A stretch of DNA of 63,954 bases from Snowella sp. (GTDB lineage: Bacteria; Cyanobacteriota; Cyanobacteriia; Cyanobacteriales; Microcystaceae), in assembly GCA_003249095.1 (NCBI GenBank), contig QBMS01000006.1, positions 14,814-78,767 of the forward strand, read 5' to 3'. This document shows, one piece after another, positions 8,916-18,384 of the stretch. The translations under genes and the position numbers were made by a program. The notes under the pieces were generated by a model. It saw only the letters and a list, made by a program, of their open reading frames with translations. It did not search any database and was not told the DNA's origin. Within the stretch, counting starts at the first letter, position 1; each line of letters opens with the position of its first letter.

Positions 8916-9743
8916 TCAAATTACATCTGCAAAAGTGCGTTCGGTTTTACGGAAATACCAAATTCCTGTAATCACAAAAAAGGCAACTATAAATAAAGAT
9001 AAGAGAAAGCCAGGTAGATAAAGTGTATATGAGGTTCCTAAAATTGCCCATCTAAACCCATCGATTACGCCGACCATTGGATTTAAGGAATATAGGAAAC
9101 GCCACTTTTCAGGAACAATGTTACTACTAAAGCCTACGGGAGAAATATATAGACCAAATTGAACAATAAAAGGAACAATATAGCGAAAGTCACGGTATTT
9201 TACATTCAGTGAAGCTAACCATAAACCTGCTCCCATTGAGGCGGCAAAGGCGATCGCGATAAAAAAGGGTAAAGTCAGAATCCGCCAACTGGGAACAAAG
9301 TTATACCAAGCCATTAGACCTAATAGAATCATTCCAGAAATTAGAAAATCTACGAAACTCACGACGACGGCACTGGTCGGAACAATTAATCGAGGAAAAT
9401 AAATTTTAGAAATGAGATTGGAATTGGTAATCAAACTGTTACTACATTCAGACAAAGAATTAGAAAAAAATTGCCAAGGTAACATGGCTGAAAAGACTAA
9501 AATCGGGTAGGGAACTCCCTGGGAAGGCAGTTTGGCGATACTTCCAAACACCACAGTAAAAACAATCATTGTCAGAAGAGGACGAATTAATGCCCAAGCA
9601 ATGCCAATGAAGGTTTGTTTGTAACGGACTAAAATATCACGCCAAGCGAGAAAATAGAAAAGTTCTCGATATTTCCAAATATCTTGCCAATACTGTTTTT
9701 CAGTTCGTCCAGCTTCGATAATAATCGTAGATTTAGCAGTCAT
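8916..9743 (-). CDS. Polysaccharide ABC exporter, permease subunit (Wzm-like, ABC-2)
   Basis: 275 residues, the usual length for a Wzm/KpsM/TagG-type permease. The soluble N-terminus ends in RELFYFLAWRDILVRYKQT, the amphipathic interface helix of the family. About six hydrophobic segments follow, including LIRPLLTMIVFTVVFG, a central block near residues 105-175, FIVQFGLYISPVGF near 195 and a C-terminal helix near 240-260. It forms the channel for undecaprenyl-linked glycan, driven by the ATPase at 7459-8736. It lies 59 bases downstream of the co-polymerase gene, consistent with one transcript. Confidence 0.94.
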   Translation of the reverse strand: MTAKSTIIIEAGRTEKQYWQDIWKYRELFYFLAWRDILVRYKQTFIGIAWALIRPLLTMIVFTVVFGSIAKLPSQGVPYPILVFSAMLPWQFFSNSLSECSNSLITNSNLISKIYFPRLIVPTSAVVVSFVDFLISGMILLGLMAWYNFVPSWRILTLPFFIAIAFAASMGAGLWLASLNVKYRDFRYIVPFIVQFGLYISPVGFSSNIVPEKWRFLYSLNPMVGVIDGFRWAILGTSYTLYLPGFLLSLFIVAFFVITGIWYFRKTERTFADVI

Positions 9744-9802
9744 GTTAAAAGAGTCTAAATAGGTTAATTCGTAGGATTTAATAAAATTGATTGTCTGGGA
9801 TT

Positions 9803-12034
9803 TTAATCTACATTATTGACGATAATTCCTGTTATTCGGCTTTGATTTGTTCTCAGATTTTCTAGAGTATCTAGGACGATCGCCCGCTCAGCCCGCTTTA
9901 AATCAACAACCAATGCGACTTCATCCACTTTGGGAATAATGCTTTGGGCATCGGCTAATTCGGAAATTGCGGAAGTATCTATCAAAATATAATCATACAC
10001 TTGTCGCCATTGTTCTAGCATGAGATTCATTTTGGGAGAAACTAACCACAAAAAGGAGCTAGTGATTTCGGGGCCTGCCGTCAGTACGTCGGGATAACCT
10101 TGATGAACGGGGGGAGTTCCCGCCATTGTTAAAACCGAGGCCTTCGTTAAAACCGAACTCGATAGAGCATTGGAGTTAGGTCTTGCACCATTGGTCGAAT
10201 CTTCTGGAGAAAAAACGAGGTTATTCCCTGTATAGGATGATTCCTCGGTTTCCTGGGGAGCCGTTGATTGAACCAAACTTTGCCAAGTTAAATCAGTCGC
10301 GATCGCGGTGCTGAGACCTTGGGAGTTGGACAGGGAAAAAACTTGATGAATTTTGGGATCTGCGAGATTAGCATCTACAATTAAGACTCGTTTTCCTAGT
10401 TCAGCTAATACCCGTCCCAAATTACAAGTCATGGTTGTTGCGCCTTCCCCCGTTGTGGCCGCCGCGATCGCGATCACCTGACCCATCCGATGAGAAGTTT
10501 GCAAAGAAAGGGAAAGTGCTAAAGAACGAATCGCCTCCGTAAAAGCATTAGATTTATTCACCAAACCCGACTGGGAATTTTTGAAAACAGAAACCTGTCC
10601 TTGGGCTTTAGGAATCAATCCCAGTATGGGCAAGGGAATCATTTGTTTAAGTTCTTGGAGATCTCTAAAACGTTGCTCAATTTTATCTAACCAGACAGCC
10701 ATTGATGCACCAGAGATAATACCTGCCAACAACGCCAAGATTAGACCGCGATTTCGATTTTTATCTACAGGAATAGAAGATAACATCGGTGGTTCAATGA
10801 CTTTCCAGGATGACGTTTCCTGAGCTTCCATAATGCGGAGTTCCTGGAGTTTTTTCTTAAAGGCATCAACGGTTTGTATATTATCGGCTTCACGACGCTG
10901 GAGAGTTTTATAGGTCTGTTGTAATTTAAGTAAGCGATCAAGGTCGAAATTAGCCAGTTTTTCCTGCTGACGCAATTGGGGTAACTGTTTTTGCTGAGTT
11001 AACAAGCTAATCTGAAGTTGAGATAATTGACTTCCTAATGCTTGTAAAATTTCTCCATTTTCAATCTTTTTAGACGCTATTGCAGAATTCTGTGTCCCAA
11101 TCACCTGCTGACTAGACTTGCTTAATAACTGATTGAGTTCATCAATTTGTTCTTTCAATAACTTCAAGCGGGGATGGTCGGGCGTATAAAGAGCCTTTTC
11201 CGATTGGTATTGAATATTTAAAATTTGTAATTGCTTAATAATAGACTGATAGGTACTATCTTGGCTTAAAACAGCATCAGCTAATAAGGTTTTAGCATTC
11301 TGTTGGAGAGAACGGATCTGACTTTGTAAGGCTTGATATTGTTGTTGGGTTTGATAAAGAGTTAATTCAGCCTCTGCAATCTTGACTCGAAGATTTTCTT
11401 TTTGAGAATAGGCTAAATTGATTCCCGCTTCTCCGTCCCCCAGATTGTTGCGAATCCGAAAATTAGTCAATTCACGGGACGATTTTTCTAACTCCGCTTG
11501 GGCTTGGGGTAATTTTTTCTCAATAAACCGAACCGCATTGGTAACCGGCGATCGCTGGGTATCCCGTCCGTACTCTATATAGGTTCTAACTAAAGCATCC
11601 AAAACCGCCTTCGCTTGGAGAGGATTCTCATCTTCATAGGAGATAGAAAGAACCGTAGTATCTTCGGGTTGAATGAGACGTAAATTCCTAGCCAATAGTT
11701 CTAAAGAAATCCCACGATAGGGAGAATCTAACTTTTTAATTGCTTTACTTAATAGGGATTGACTTTTTAAGACTTCAATCTCAGTAGGCAAATTAGCCGC
11801 TTTATCCTGAACAGAATTGGAATTTTCTGACTGAACAACTGACTCTGAGACCTTATTGCCCACTAAAATCAAGGATTGGGTTTGGTATAACGGTTTACGG
11901 AGAACGAGATATCCCACCCCCCCCAGAACCACTAGGGCGGTAATACTGGCTGGCAACCAATGTCGCCTAACCGCAGTCCACCAACTAGTATTAGAGGCGG
12001 CGAACTCAGAAACCATCATCTTCATATTTTCCAT
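9803..12034 (-). CDS. Polysaccharide co-polymerase with BY-kinase-like domain, Walker A lysine missing
   Basis: 743 residues. A Wzz-type chain-length domain spans two membrane helices (about residues 30-46 and 425-445), with a long coiled coil between them (about 170-400) and a PP-containing segment, VIEPPMLSSIP, before the second helix. The cytoplasmic P-loop domain (about 510-743) has Walker A' VLIVDANLADP and Walker B YDYILIDTS. The Walker A loop reads AAATTGEGATTMT: the GKS/GKT lysine of active BY-kinases is alanine here (codon GCA near 10452). No tyrosine-rich tail is present. It probably regulates chain length or scaffolds export, and is likely not an active tyrosine kinase. Its presence next to an ABC exporter rather than a visible Wzx/Wzy pair is noteworthy. 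Confidence 0.88.
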   Translation of the reverse strand: MENMKMMVSEFAASNTSWWTAVRRHWLPASITALVVLGGVGYLVLRKPLYQTQSLILVGNKVSESVVQSENSNSVQDKAANLPTEIEVLKSQSLLSKAIKKLDSPYRGISLELLARNLRLIQPEDTTVLSISYEDENPLQAKAVLDALVRTYIEYGRDTQRSPVTNAVRFIEKKLPQAQAELEKSSRELTNFRIRNNLGDGEAGINLAYSQKENLRVKIAEAELTLYQTQQQYQALQSQIRSLQQNAKTLLADAVLSQDSTYQSIIKQLQILNIQYQSEKALYTPDHPRLKLLKEQIDELNQLLSKSSQQVIGTQNSAIASKKIENGEILQALGSQLSQLQISLLTQQKQLPQLRQQEKLANFDLDRLLKLQQTYKTLQRREADNIQTVDAFKKKLQELRIMEAQETSSWKVIEPPMLSSIPVDKNRNRGLILALLAGIISGASMAVWLDKIEQRFRDLQELKQMIPLPILGLIPKAQGQVSVFKNSQSGLVNKSNAFTEAIRSLALSLSLQTSHRMGQVIAIAAATTGEGATTMTCNLGRVLAELGKRVLIVDANLADPKIHQVFSLSNSQGLSTAIATDLTWQSLVQSTAPQETEESSYTGNNLVFSPEDSTNGARPNSNALSSSVLTKASVLTMAGTPPVHQGYPDVLTAGPEITSSFLWLVSPKMNLMLEQWRQVYDYILIDTSAISELADAQSIIPKVDEVALVVDLKRAERAIVLDTLENLRTNQSRITGIIVNNVD

Positions 12035-12062
12035 AAAGCATCAAATGAAATTGCTGATTTGC

Positions 12063-12164
12063 TAAGCTATTCCTTATCTAAAAGGCATACAGGCAAGGGG
12101 CTTAAGCCCCTTGTTACACAATTTTCAGCAAAATTGTTATGCAATCTAAATTCGTAACAGCTTA
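12063..12164. repeat. 102-bp palindromic repeat, copy A
   Basis: One of three copies in the window (others at 14836-14937 and about 49774-49877). It begins TAAGCT and ends AGCTTA, so the termini are inverted. Near its left third it contains the perfect 20-bp palindrome CAAGGGGCTTAAGCCCCTTG. The right half (GCAATCTAAATTCGT) is almost invariant among copies. No coding capacity. It lies between the co-polymerase and the GT4 gene. Confidence 0.8.
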
Positions 12165-12181
12165 TCTTGACCAAAAAATTT

Positions 12182-13462
12182 TTACGGAAGGGTTGCAACT
12201 TGAATCTGGGCTTGGGATTGCTGGAATTCCTCACCAATATTTAAAGCCGTTGCATACTGCTGAGCAATGATATCTAGGGTACATTGGGAAATTAAATAGT
12301 TTCGTCCCGCTTCACCCATACTTTTTGCCAAATCAGGATTAGAAGAAATCTGTAAAATAAAGTCTGCTAAACCCTGGCTATTTTTATTTTTAAAAGTCAC
12401 TCCACACTGAGTTTTTGCGACTAATTCATTTAAGTAACATTGCTGATCGCAAATCACGGCGATCGGTCTCCCCGTTGCCAACAAACTATAAAATTTACTA
12501 GGAGCAACAATCCCCCCCATCCCCTCCTCCACACTCACCAAGGTTAAGTCACAAGCGGTTAGAGAATAGGGTAAAATTTCTTTATTCTGATAGGGTAAAA
12601 ATAAACAATTATCCAACCCATAGGTTTGAACAAGATTTTCTGAAGACCGATATTTTGGCCCACCACCAATAAATACAAATTGAACAGAATATCCCCGCAA
12701 CAAACGCGCGGTATTGAGGATCGTCTGAATATCATGACAGCGACCCATATTGCCAGAATAAAGAATCGTAAATTTTTCAGTTAAATTATATTTTTGAGCA
12801 AACCAATTATCTTTCTTAGCAATGGGGACTATCCAGTTTGGATCAGACCAATTTGATATCACAGAAATTTTATGACCGAGCTTAGGCTGTTTTTTTAATA
12901 TTTGCTGTTTCATAGAACTGCTGAGGACAATAACTTTTTTAGCCTTTTGCCAGGTCAACTCATTCAAACGATTCCACAGTTTAATAATCCAGTTTTCTGA
13001 AGATAAAACCCCTAATTTTTCCGCAACGTCGGGATACAAATCATAAATTAAACAAACATAGTTAGAACCTTTCGTAAGATGAAGCAAATATCCAATAAAA
13101 GGTAAAAATGGTGGTGCTGTTGTCAAGAGTAAAATATCGTCTTTTTTAAGATTTCTAAGAAGATGAAGAATTGCACGAACTGTAAATAGAAATCCATGAA
13201 AAGCTTTTCCTCGAATGTTATGAATAGATACCTGAGTTGCTCTAGTACGACGAATAACAACATTATTATGGATTTCTAGGGGTAAGGCACTAACATCATT
13301 AAAAGCGTAGGCAGGAAGCCCCGTAAAAACCTTAATTGGAGTGCCGTTATCTCCCAAATGGGAGACTAATTCATTAATCAGTTGTCCAGTAGGAGCGAAA
13401 TCAGGCGGAAAAAATTGATTAACGACAAATAATTTTTTACCCTTGCGGAGGAGTTTTTTCAT
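12182..13462 (-). CDS. Family 4 glycosyltransferase (WcaI-like)
   Basis: 426 residues, GT-B fold. The N-terminus KLFVVNQFFPPDFAPTGQLI is characteristic of the WcaI-like group, the linker TILYSGNMGRCHDIQTIL near residue 230 begins the nucleotide-sugar-binding domain, and the retaining-GT4 region EEGMGGIVAPSKFYSLLATG near residue 320 carries the donor-binding glutamate. A hydrophobic patch near residues 95-130 could attach it to the membrane. It is the first gene of the minus-strand polysaccharide cluster, with a 1.55-kb gene-poor region upstream that should hold the operon promoter. Probably an early or branching step in repeat-unit assembly; donor unknown. Confidence 0.9.
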   Translation of the reverse strand: MKKLLRKGKKLFVVNQFFPPDFAPTGQLINELVSHLGDNGTPIKVFTGLPAYAFNDVSALPLEIHNNVVIRRTRATQVSIHNIRGKAFHGFLFTVRAILHLLRNLKKDDILLLTTAPPFLPFIGYLLHLTKGSNYVCLIYDLYPDVAEKLGVLSSENWIIKLWNRLNELTWQKAKKVIVLSSSMKQQILKKQPKLGHKISVISNWSDPNWIVPIAKKDNWFAQKYNLTEKFTILYSGNMGRCHDIQTILNTARLLRGYSVQFVFIGGGPKYRSSENLVQTYGLDNCLFLPYQNKEILPYSLTACDLTLVSVEEGMGGIVAPSKFYSLLATGRPIAVICDQQCYLNELVAKTQCGVTFKNKNSQGLADFILQISSNPDLAKSMGEAGRNYLISQCTLDIIAQQYATALNIGEEFQQSQAQIQVATLP

Positions 13463-15012
13463 ATTATTTCACTCTCATTAATCCAAATATTGATCAAAAT
13501 ATTGATGTATCAAGCTTTTTCCACATCCACGCACTCGCCATTAAGATCAAAATAAGATCAAAAACTTAAGATAGGCACTTTATTGTTTAATCACAGTAGA
13601 TTAAAAACACAGTAGATTAACAACAGAATCTACCATGTTTTATACAATCAATAATTTTGACAATAAATCTCCTCTCTCTGAGAATCTTGGAGTGCACTCA
13701 ATCGGTGTCTTCTCTTAGGATTCTTGGCAAGCAAAAGCTAGCCACACACGTGGTTTTATTTTTCCAAAAATAAATAGAAACCCAACTTAGATTTAGGAGA
13801 AATATTAGTTGGAGCGATTTATTTTAAATAAGTCAGTATAAAAAAAATGGATCGTCAAAAATAAGAAATAAGATATACCCTATTCACCCTTTGACCTTAA
13901 AAACCTTGCAAAAACCTGTCAGCAAAAAAAACATTGCTAAACGATTAGAATTAGTTTAAATAAGAATCTACAACTCTACTGATAAATATCAGTACTAGCA
14001 GGACTCTTGATATTCAAGGGGAGATGCACAAAATAAGGCTTCATCCCATAGGTCAAGTTTGGTAAAACTGATGATTTTAAAAAAGTAGGAAAAAGAATTT
14101 TCTTAAAAAAATGACAGAACAAAGAATCAATTTAATTGCTTTCACCAATGAGCTGGAGAATAGTCAAAATGATAGAATCTTTTCTCAATAAATCAGGTAG
14201 ATCAATCAACTGAAGTCTTTTTGCCGATCGCTTGAGCGAATAATTTTTGTTGATTATAACTTCATGCAAAAGTTATCGCTTAAAGAATAGCTTCTTTCAT
14301 CAAGCATAAGGAACAAAGGAAGGACTGAACCCCAGTTAAAATCCATCTTGGACAAAAGAGAAGACTATTCTAGATGAAAGACTATTCTAAGAAGGTCAAT
14401 GGAAGGAATATTCTTTTATTGACTGAGATAATGGGATTTTATGATCGATTTTCATAGAGTTATCAAAAAATGGATGTTAAAAAGGATTGATTTTAAAAGG
14501 TGTTAAAAAAAGGGTTTTAATAAAGAGCGACAGGAAATTCACTGGTTTGTTTTTTCTGTGCTTCCTGAATGATATACGCAAAATCACGGAGGTGCAAGTT
14601 TTTTTTATATTTTCTTTGCGTGAACTGTTTGACTTCGGGCTTAAAGCCTTGCTAGAAAAGACTTTTTGTGCTTCTTGTCTCAGGAATTTTGACAGAAGGT
14701 TTGAATAAATTCACTCTTTAGCTATGAATTAAGCATATCTTGGACTAAATCCACATACTGTGATCCAGATCTCTATTTTTGTGTGATCTGAATCACAACA
14801 CGAATTCTTTCCAATTTTAAAAGTCTGATGGTCAGTAAGCTATTAATTGTCTAAAACCCATACAGACAAAGGGATTAAGCCTCTTATTACGAGATTTTCA
14901 GCAGAATCATGATGCAATCTAAATTCGTGACAGCTTATTTAGGAAAAATCAAGGGTAAATGTCCATTCAAGTTGTTTTTTACCCTGAACGGACATTCTTC
15001 CTACATCCGTGA
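13463..15012. other. Long gene-poor region upstream of the polysaccharide operon
   Basis: About 1.55 kb, AT-rich, without a convincing coding frame. A 73-codon plus-strand frame at 14487-14708 has no recognisable similarity. Visible elements are a hairpin of TTTATTTTT and its complement at 13755-13774, a direct repeat GACTATTCTA at 14363 and 14380, and repeat copy B at 14836-14937. It probably contains the promoter and leader of the 13.4-kb minus-strand operon, and could include a decayed gene or a small RNA; I cannot place a transcription start. Confidence 0.5.
14836..14937. repeat. 102-bp palindromic repeat, copy B
   Basis: Same length and termini (TAAGCT ... AGCTTA) as copy A, same orientation. 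The central palindrome is degraded here (AAAGGGATTAAGCCTCTTA), while the right-hand GCAATCTAAATTCGTGACAG block is intact. It lies at the downstream end of the HpsJ-like gene, inside the gene-poor region. Confidence 0.78.
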
Positions 15013-15729
15013 TTATTTGGCTTTGATTGCTCTCCAGATATAAAAAAGCAACACGGCGGAAAGAAGAGAGCCTAGATTCCACTTGACGGATTTTTTGAGT
15101 AACTCTAATCGAACATCCCGAAGAGACTGAGCTTGCTCCTTGAGCTTGACTTCTCCATCGCTAATCACAGTAGTTAGTCGATTTTTGAGGGTCTTGACCT
15201 GTTCGGGGTTCTCTAGCTTAGGAATGGGACTGTTATTGCCGAGGTCACGGGAGAGAATTTGTTGTAGTTCAGATTGGGTCTTGGTCGTTTTTAAGTTCGT
15301 CTGGGCCTTTTTGACCTGGGCGATTTGGATATCTAGCTGGAGGAGTTGTTGATGATTGAGGGTAAGTAATCGATTGGTATTAATGATGCCAATGGGGATC
15401 ATCAGTAAATAGATTAGTCCGAGGATAAGGGCTAACCAAGTAATCAGGGATAATAAAAATTGTTCTAAACGTTTGCGTCCAAAATTTCGACCCAGGTAAA
15501 TCATGGCATAGGCCAAAAATAAAACGGGGACTTTTTCGACTAAGGCTCCGAAAGTCTGAAATTCCCAATTGGGATTGGTCAAGCGCAGTGGGATCAGGGT
15601 ATCGATAAAATCAAAGAGGAAAAAGGCGAGAAAAACGTAACCAATGACTCGTATAAGAGCTAAAGTCCATAGAGTAGAGGTATTGGTCATAATAGGGTGG
15701 TTATGAACGTTATTTTCGTGAAAATTCAT
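15013..15729 (-). CDS. HpsJ-like membrane protein, exosortase-associated
   Basis: 238 residues. About four hydrophobic segments are visible: near residues 25-45, 65-80, 90-120 and a last one near 220-234. Between the third and fourth lies a charged, glutamine-rich helical stretch (about 125-215) that looks like a coiled coil. The arrangement and the LALIRVIGYVFLAFFLFDFI opening fit the HpsJ-like family encoded beside cyanoexosortases; HpsJ was named for hormogonium polysaccharide genes. It follows the exosortase-associated gene after 177 bp. Its molecular role is unknown; a membrane partner of the sorting machinery is inferred. An internal Met at residue 14 is an alternative start. Confidence 0.75.
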   Translation of the reverse strand: MNFHENNVHNHPIMTNTSTLWTLALIRVIGYVFLAFFLFDFIDTLIPLRLTNPNWEFQTFGALVEKVPVLFLAYAMIYLGRNFGRKRLEQFLLSLITWLALILGLIYLLMIPIGIINTNRLLTLNHQQLLQLDIQIAQVKKAQTNLKTTKTQSELQQILSRDLGNNSPIPKLENPEQVKTLKNRLTTVISDGEVKLKEQAQSLRDVRLELLKKSVKWNLGSLLSAVLLFYIWRAIKAK

Positions 15730-15906
15730 TGTTTTATTGGTTTAAGTTTTATTGGTTTAAATTGAGATAAGTTATTGCGATATTAAAAACAGTCATTGAG
15801 CCGATCGCTGACATGATGAATGACTCCATAACAATAAGGAGTAGGGTGAAAGGAAAAATTTTCTAAAAGGCGATCGCTAAAAAGCAAAGGAGGATAATAT
15901 TTCGGT

Positions 15907-16569
15907 TTAATCAGAAGCTGGATAATGGGCTATCCACCACTTAAACCAAGATTGACCCGCGTTTTGGAGTATTTTTTGAGAGTTGTGATTTTCTGACGGT
16001 GTGGATAGGGTTAAATGCGACCAGAGACAGCGTTGATCCAATAGATTGGATTTTCCCCAGAGCCACCCTAAGAAACCGTTTAAAGTTTTTCCTGTGACTA
16101 ATTTCGTTCGTAAGAATTGATCCGCCGTCACCGTACTCGGCCCCTGGGGATTGATACAGGTACTCAAATAGGGGCGATCCTGATGATTCCCCAAGGCGAT
16201 CGCGCCTACCCCCGCTTGATGAGTGATCTGAGTAATGGGAGAATCTTCAATATATTCGCGCAGGAGTTTGGGGATATCTGCTTTGGCTGTATTCAAATAA
16301 CGCATTTGAATATTGAGCGTCAAACCATCGGGTGAGAGGTATTGATAGGAGCGGCTGGCAATGGGGGTTAATTCATTGGAGCTAGGGAAATCTAGGGCAT
16401 GACTCCTAACTTGTTTCCAGCCTGATAGAGGAACTTTTTCGGGAAAAGTAAAGGGCGCGACCGTCGGACGGGAAAGTAAGGGTGTTTTAATCCCCCAAAA
16501 GAGAGCTAATAGGCTTCCTCCCAGGGTGATCGCTAAAACAGAGGGACGATAAAAATTCCACTGATTCAT
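15907..16569 (-). CDS. Cyanoexosortase-associated protein (EpsI-like)
   Basis: 220 residues with one N-terminal membrane anchor (about residues 10-26) and an outward domain. The segment FPEKVPLSGWKQ near residue 43 is the type of motif that opens EpsI-like exosortase partners, and a conserved YLSPDGLTLNIQMRY strand follows near residue 76. The gene overlaps the exosortase stop/start by 4 bases, a strong sign of translational coupling. The family accompanies cyanoexosortases; I favour the type A system from the HpsJ-like partner but cannot separate subtypes by eye. Function is unproven. Confidence 0.75.
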   Translation of the reverse strand: MNQWNFYRPSVLAITLGGSLLALFWGIKTPLLSRPTVAPFTFPEKVPLSGWKQVRSHALDFPSSNELTPIASRSYQYLSPDGLTLNIQMRYLNTAKADIPKLLREYIEDSPITQITHQAGVGAIALGNHQDRPYLSTCINPQGPSTVTADQFLRTKLVTGKTLNGFLGWLWGKSNLLDQRCLWSHLTLSTPSENHNSQKILQNAGQSWFKWWIAHYPASD

Positions 16570-17456
16570 TCTGTTTCCTCTTGCTCAGGGACTAAAGGAC
16601 TAGGTGACTGGATGAGACCATAAATCACAGCACAAAGGAGAGACATAGAGAGCATTGAAAATAAAAGAGAGCCTTCTCCCGAATGCCAATACTCAAAACC
16701 AACTCGATTATGGTAGATAACAATTACCGCTAAAAGCGCGACTCGGATGCCATTGAGGACAAAACCGATCAAAATTGCTGCAATAGGTAAAATAAATTTC
16801 GTTTTCCAGTTACTCGGAAACATCAGAAAAAATAACAGGGTTAAACTCAACAGATCGATAATAGAAGCCAGTCCTGAGCATCCAGGATAAACCTCTACCC
16901 CATTAGAAGAGCCTGCAAAATAGAGATTAACACCCTCTCGAATGGTTTCAAAACCTGAATACCAAAGCAAATAGCCCGCCAATTTAGCTGTTAGAGGGGA
17001 GGGATCGAGGTTACCTAACAAGGAAGTTAGAGGAGTAACTGCACATAAAATGAATAAAATCAAAAATTCGCGTTTGTATTGCCCTAAACCCTGAAACCCA
17101 GAAGCTAAAAGGGTCAAGGAAAAAAAAGCTATCAAGGGAAAGAGATACAGACTAGAGCTACTCTGGGTAATTAAAAAAACACTTTTGATCAATAATGGAA
17201 TCAAAAGCGCGATCGCAAAGCAACTAGAAAAGATGCCACTCTTCAGTTGCAAAGTCTCTCGTTTATCCCAAATCAAAGCGGCGATCGCCGACCAAAAGAC
17301 CACACTAAGCCCAAAAAAACTTAAAGCCCCTACTCGCCAAATCATACTGAGATGAACCAAGCAAAGGCTAATTCCCAAGGAAGCCAACAATATTTTTGTT
17401 GTATCGACAAGTCGAGGCCTATCGGCCCATTTTTTGAAAAATTGGTCAATATCCAT
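16566..17456 (-). CDS. Cyanoexosortase (PEP-CTERM sorting transpeptidase)
   Basis: 296 residues, a polytopic membrane protein with about eight hydrophobic helices. All three expected active-site residues are present: C193 in VYPGCSGLAS, R238 in LNGIRVALL and H258 in YWHSGEGS. Exosortases cleave the C-terminal tripartite PEP-CTERM signal of exported proteins and probably attach the substrate to a surface carrier. A candidate substrate lies at 26254-26904. It is the first gene of a three-gene minus-strand operon with its associated protein and the HpsJ-like protein. Whether this is type A, B or C needs a profile search. Confidence 0.9.
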   Translation of the reverse strand: MDIDQFFKKWADRPRLVDTTKILLASLGISLCLVHLSMIWRVGALSFFGLSVVFWSAIAALIWDKRETLQLKSGIFSSCFAIALLIPLLIKSVFLITQSSSSLYLFPLIAFFSLTLLASGFQGLGQYKREFLILFILCAVTPLTSLLGNLDPSPLTAKLAGYLLWYSGFETIREGVNLYFAGSSNGVEVYPGCSGLASIIDLLSLTLLFFLMFPSNWKTKFILPIAAILIGFVLNGIRVALLAVIVIYHNRVGFEYWHSGEGSLLFSMLSMSLLCAVIYGLIQSPSPLVPEQEETE

Positions 17457-17892
17457 TATTTAAAAAAAGAAATTTTCTAAAAGATTATTAAACAACAAGC
17501 TTTTTTGTGACTAAAAAGCAGAAAATTTAGGATGTTCGTAATCTAAACTTCAGAGTTGATCGATGCTCCAAAAAGAGCTTCAACATCAAGATTGACAGTT
17601 AACATGACGAAACAAACCAAGTAGACATAACAGGTAAGTCGAGGTAAATCGGACTTTGTCAGTTGGCACGTGGTATTGATTGGATGTTAATAATTTGTTT
17701 TTGTTCTTAAAGTTGTTAAATGAGAATTAAAAAAAATTTTGGTATTATAAACGTTCCCTTAAAGCGAATTATATCAGTAATAATACGCATTGCCAAGGGT
17801 AAAAGGAAAAAAGCAAGTGTTATCACTGATGCTTTTATTGCTATCACCCCTGAACAGAGGTCGCGATCGCGCCCCATTCTTAGATCGAACAC
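17457..17892. other. Intergenic region upstream of the exosortase operon
   Basis: 436 bp between the exosortase start and the stop of the next minus-strand gene. It should contain the exosortase promoter. A 60-codon basic frame on the plus strand (17720-17902) has no recognisable family or good ribosome site, so I do not call it. No tRNA or clear terminator seen. Confidence 0.4.
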
Positions 17893-18318
17893 TTATTCAT
17901 AAAACCGTTGAAAAGCCTGTCCATTAGTCCGTCGGCTCATACGAAGAGAAAATTCACTAACCGATGGATTCGGGCGATCCGGGTGGGGAGTCTTGGTACT
18001 ACGCTTCCAATCATGTTGGGACGCCAATTTTGCTTCCACCACCTGATCCTCTCCTTTTTTCAACTTCATCCACATTTTCCCGTGATCATTACAGAAAAAT
18101 TCCTCTAACCAGGCTCGGCGGTCAACGACAGCACTAAATTGTGGTTGTCCTGTGACCAAACTTGCTTTTTTGTGACTCAGATTCATTTCTTGTTGAATTT
18201 CACTGGTTTCAGTATAAAAAACGTAATGTTTTTCGCCGTCCATGCGCCATAAACGCCGTTCACAATAGGGACATTGCACTTTCAGAGTTTGTTTTCTGCG
18301 ACTTCTTTTGTTTGGCAT
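17893..18318 (-). CDS. Conserved cyanobacterial hypothetical protein with CxxC motif
   Basis: 141 residues. A very basic N-terminus (PNKRSRRKQ) is followed by a CPYCERRLW zinc-binding-like motif at residues 16-24 and a second potential ligand pair, FFCNDHGKMWMKL, near residue 75, which together could form a zinc ribbon. No membrane segment. I do not recognise a named family. It stands between the exosortase operon and the acyltransferase gene on the same strand, with 66 bp to the latter. A nucleic-acid-binding role is possible from charge and cysteines but is a guess. Confidence 0.65.
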   Translation of the reverse strand: MPNKRSRRKQTLKVQCPYCERRLWRMDGEKHYVFYTETSEIQQEMNLSHKKASLVTGQPQFSAVVDRRAWLEEFFCNDHGKMWMKLKKGEDQVVEAKLASQHDWKRSTKTPHPDRPNPSVSEFSLRMSRRTNGQAFQRFYE

Positions 18319-18384
18319 AGCAAATGAGAAATGGGAATAAAGAGGATGAAGTGAAATTAGGAGACTAAAATTGATGGTTACATT

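Noticed and set aside
14487-14708. A 73-codon plus-strand frame in the gene-poor region
   Set aside because: No recognisable similarity, poor ribosome site and biased composition; kept as noncoding.
17720-17902. A 60-codon basic plus-strand frame
   Set aside because: No family recognised, overlaps the end of the CxxC protein gene and has no Shine-Dalgarno sequence.
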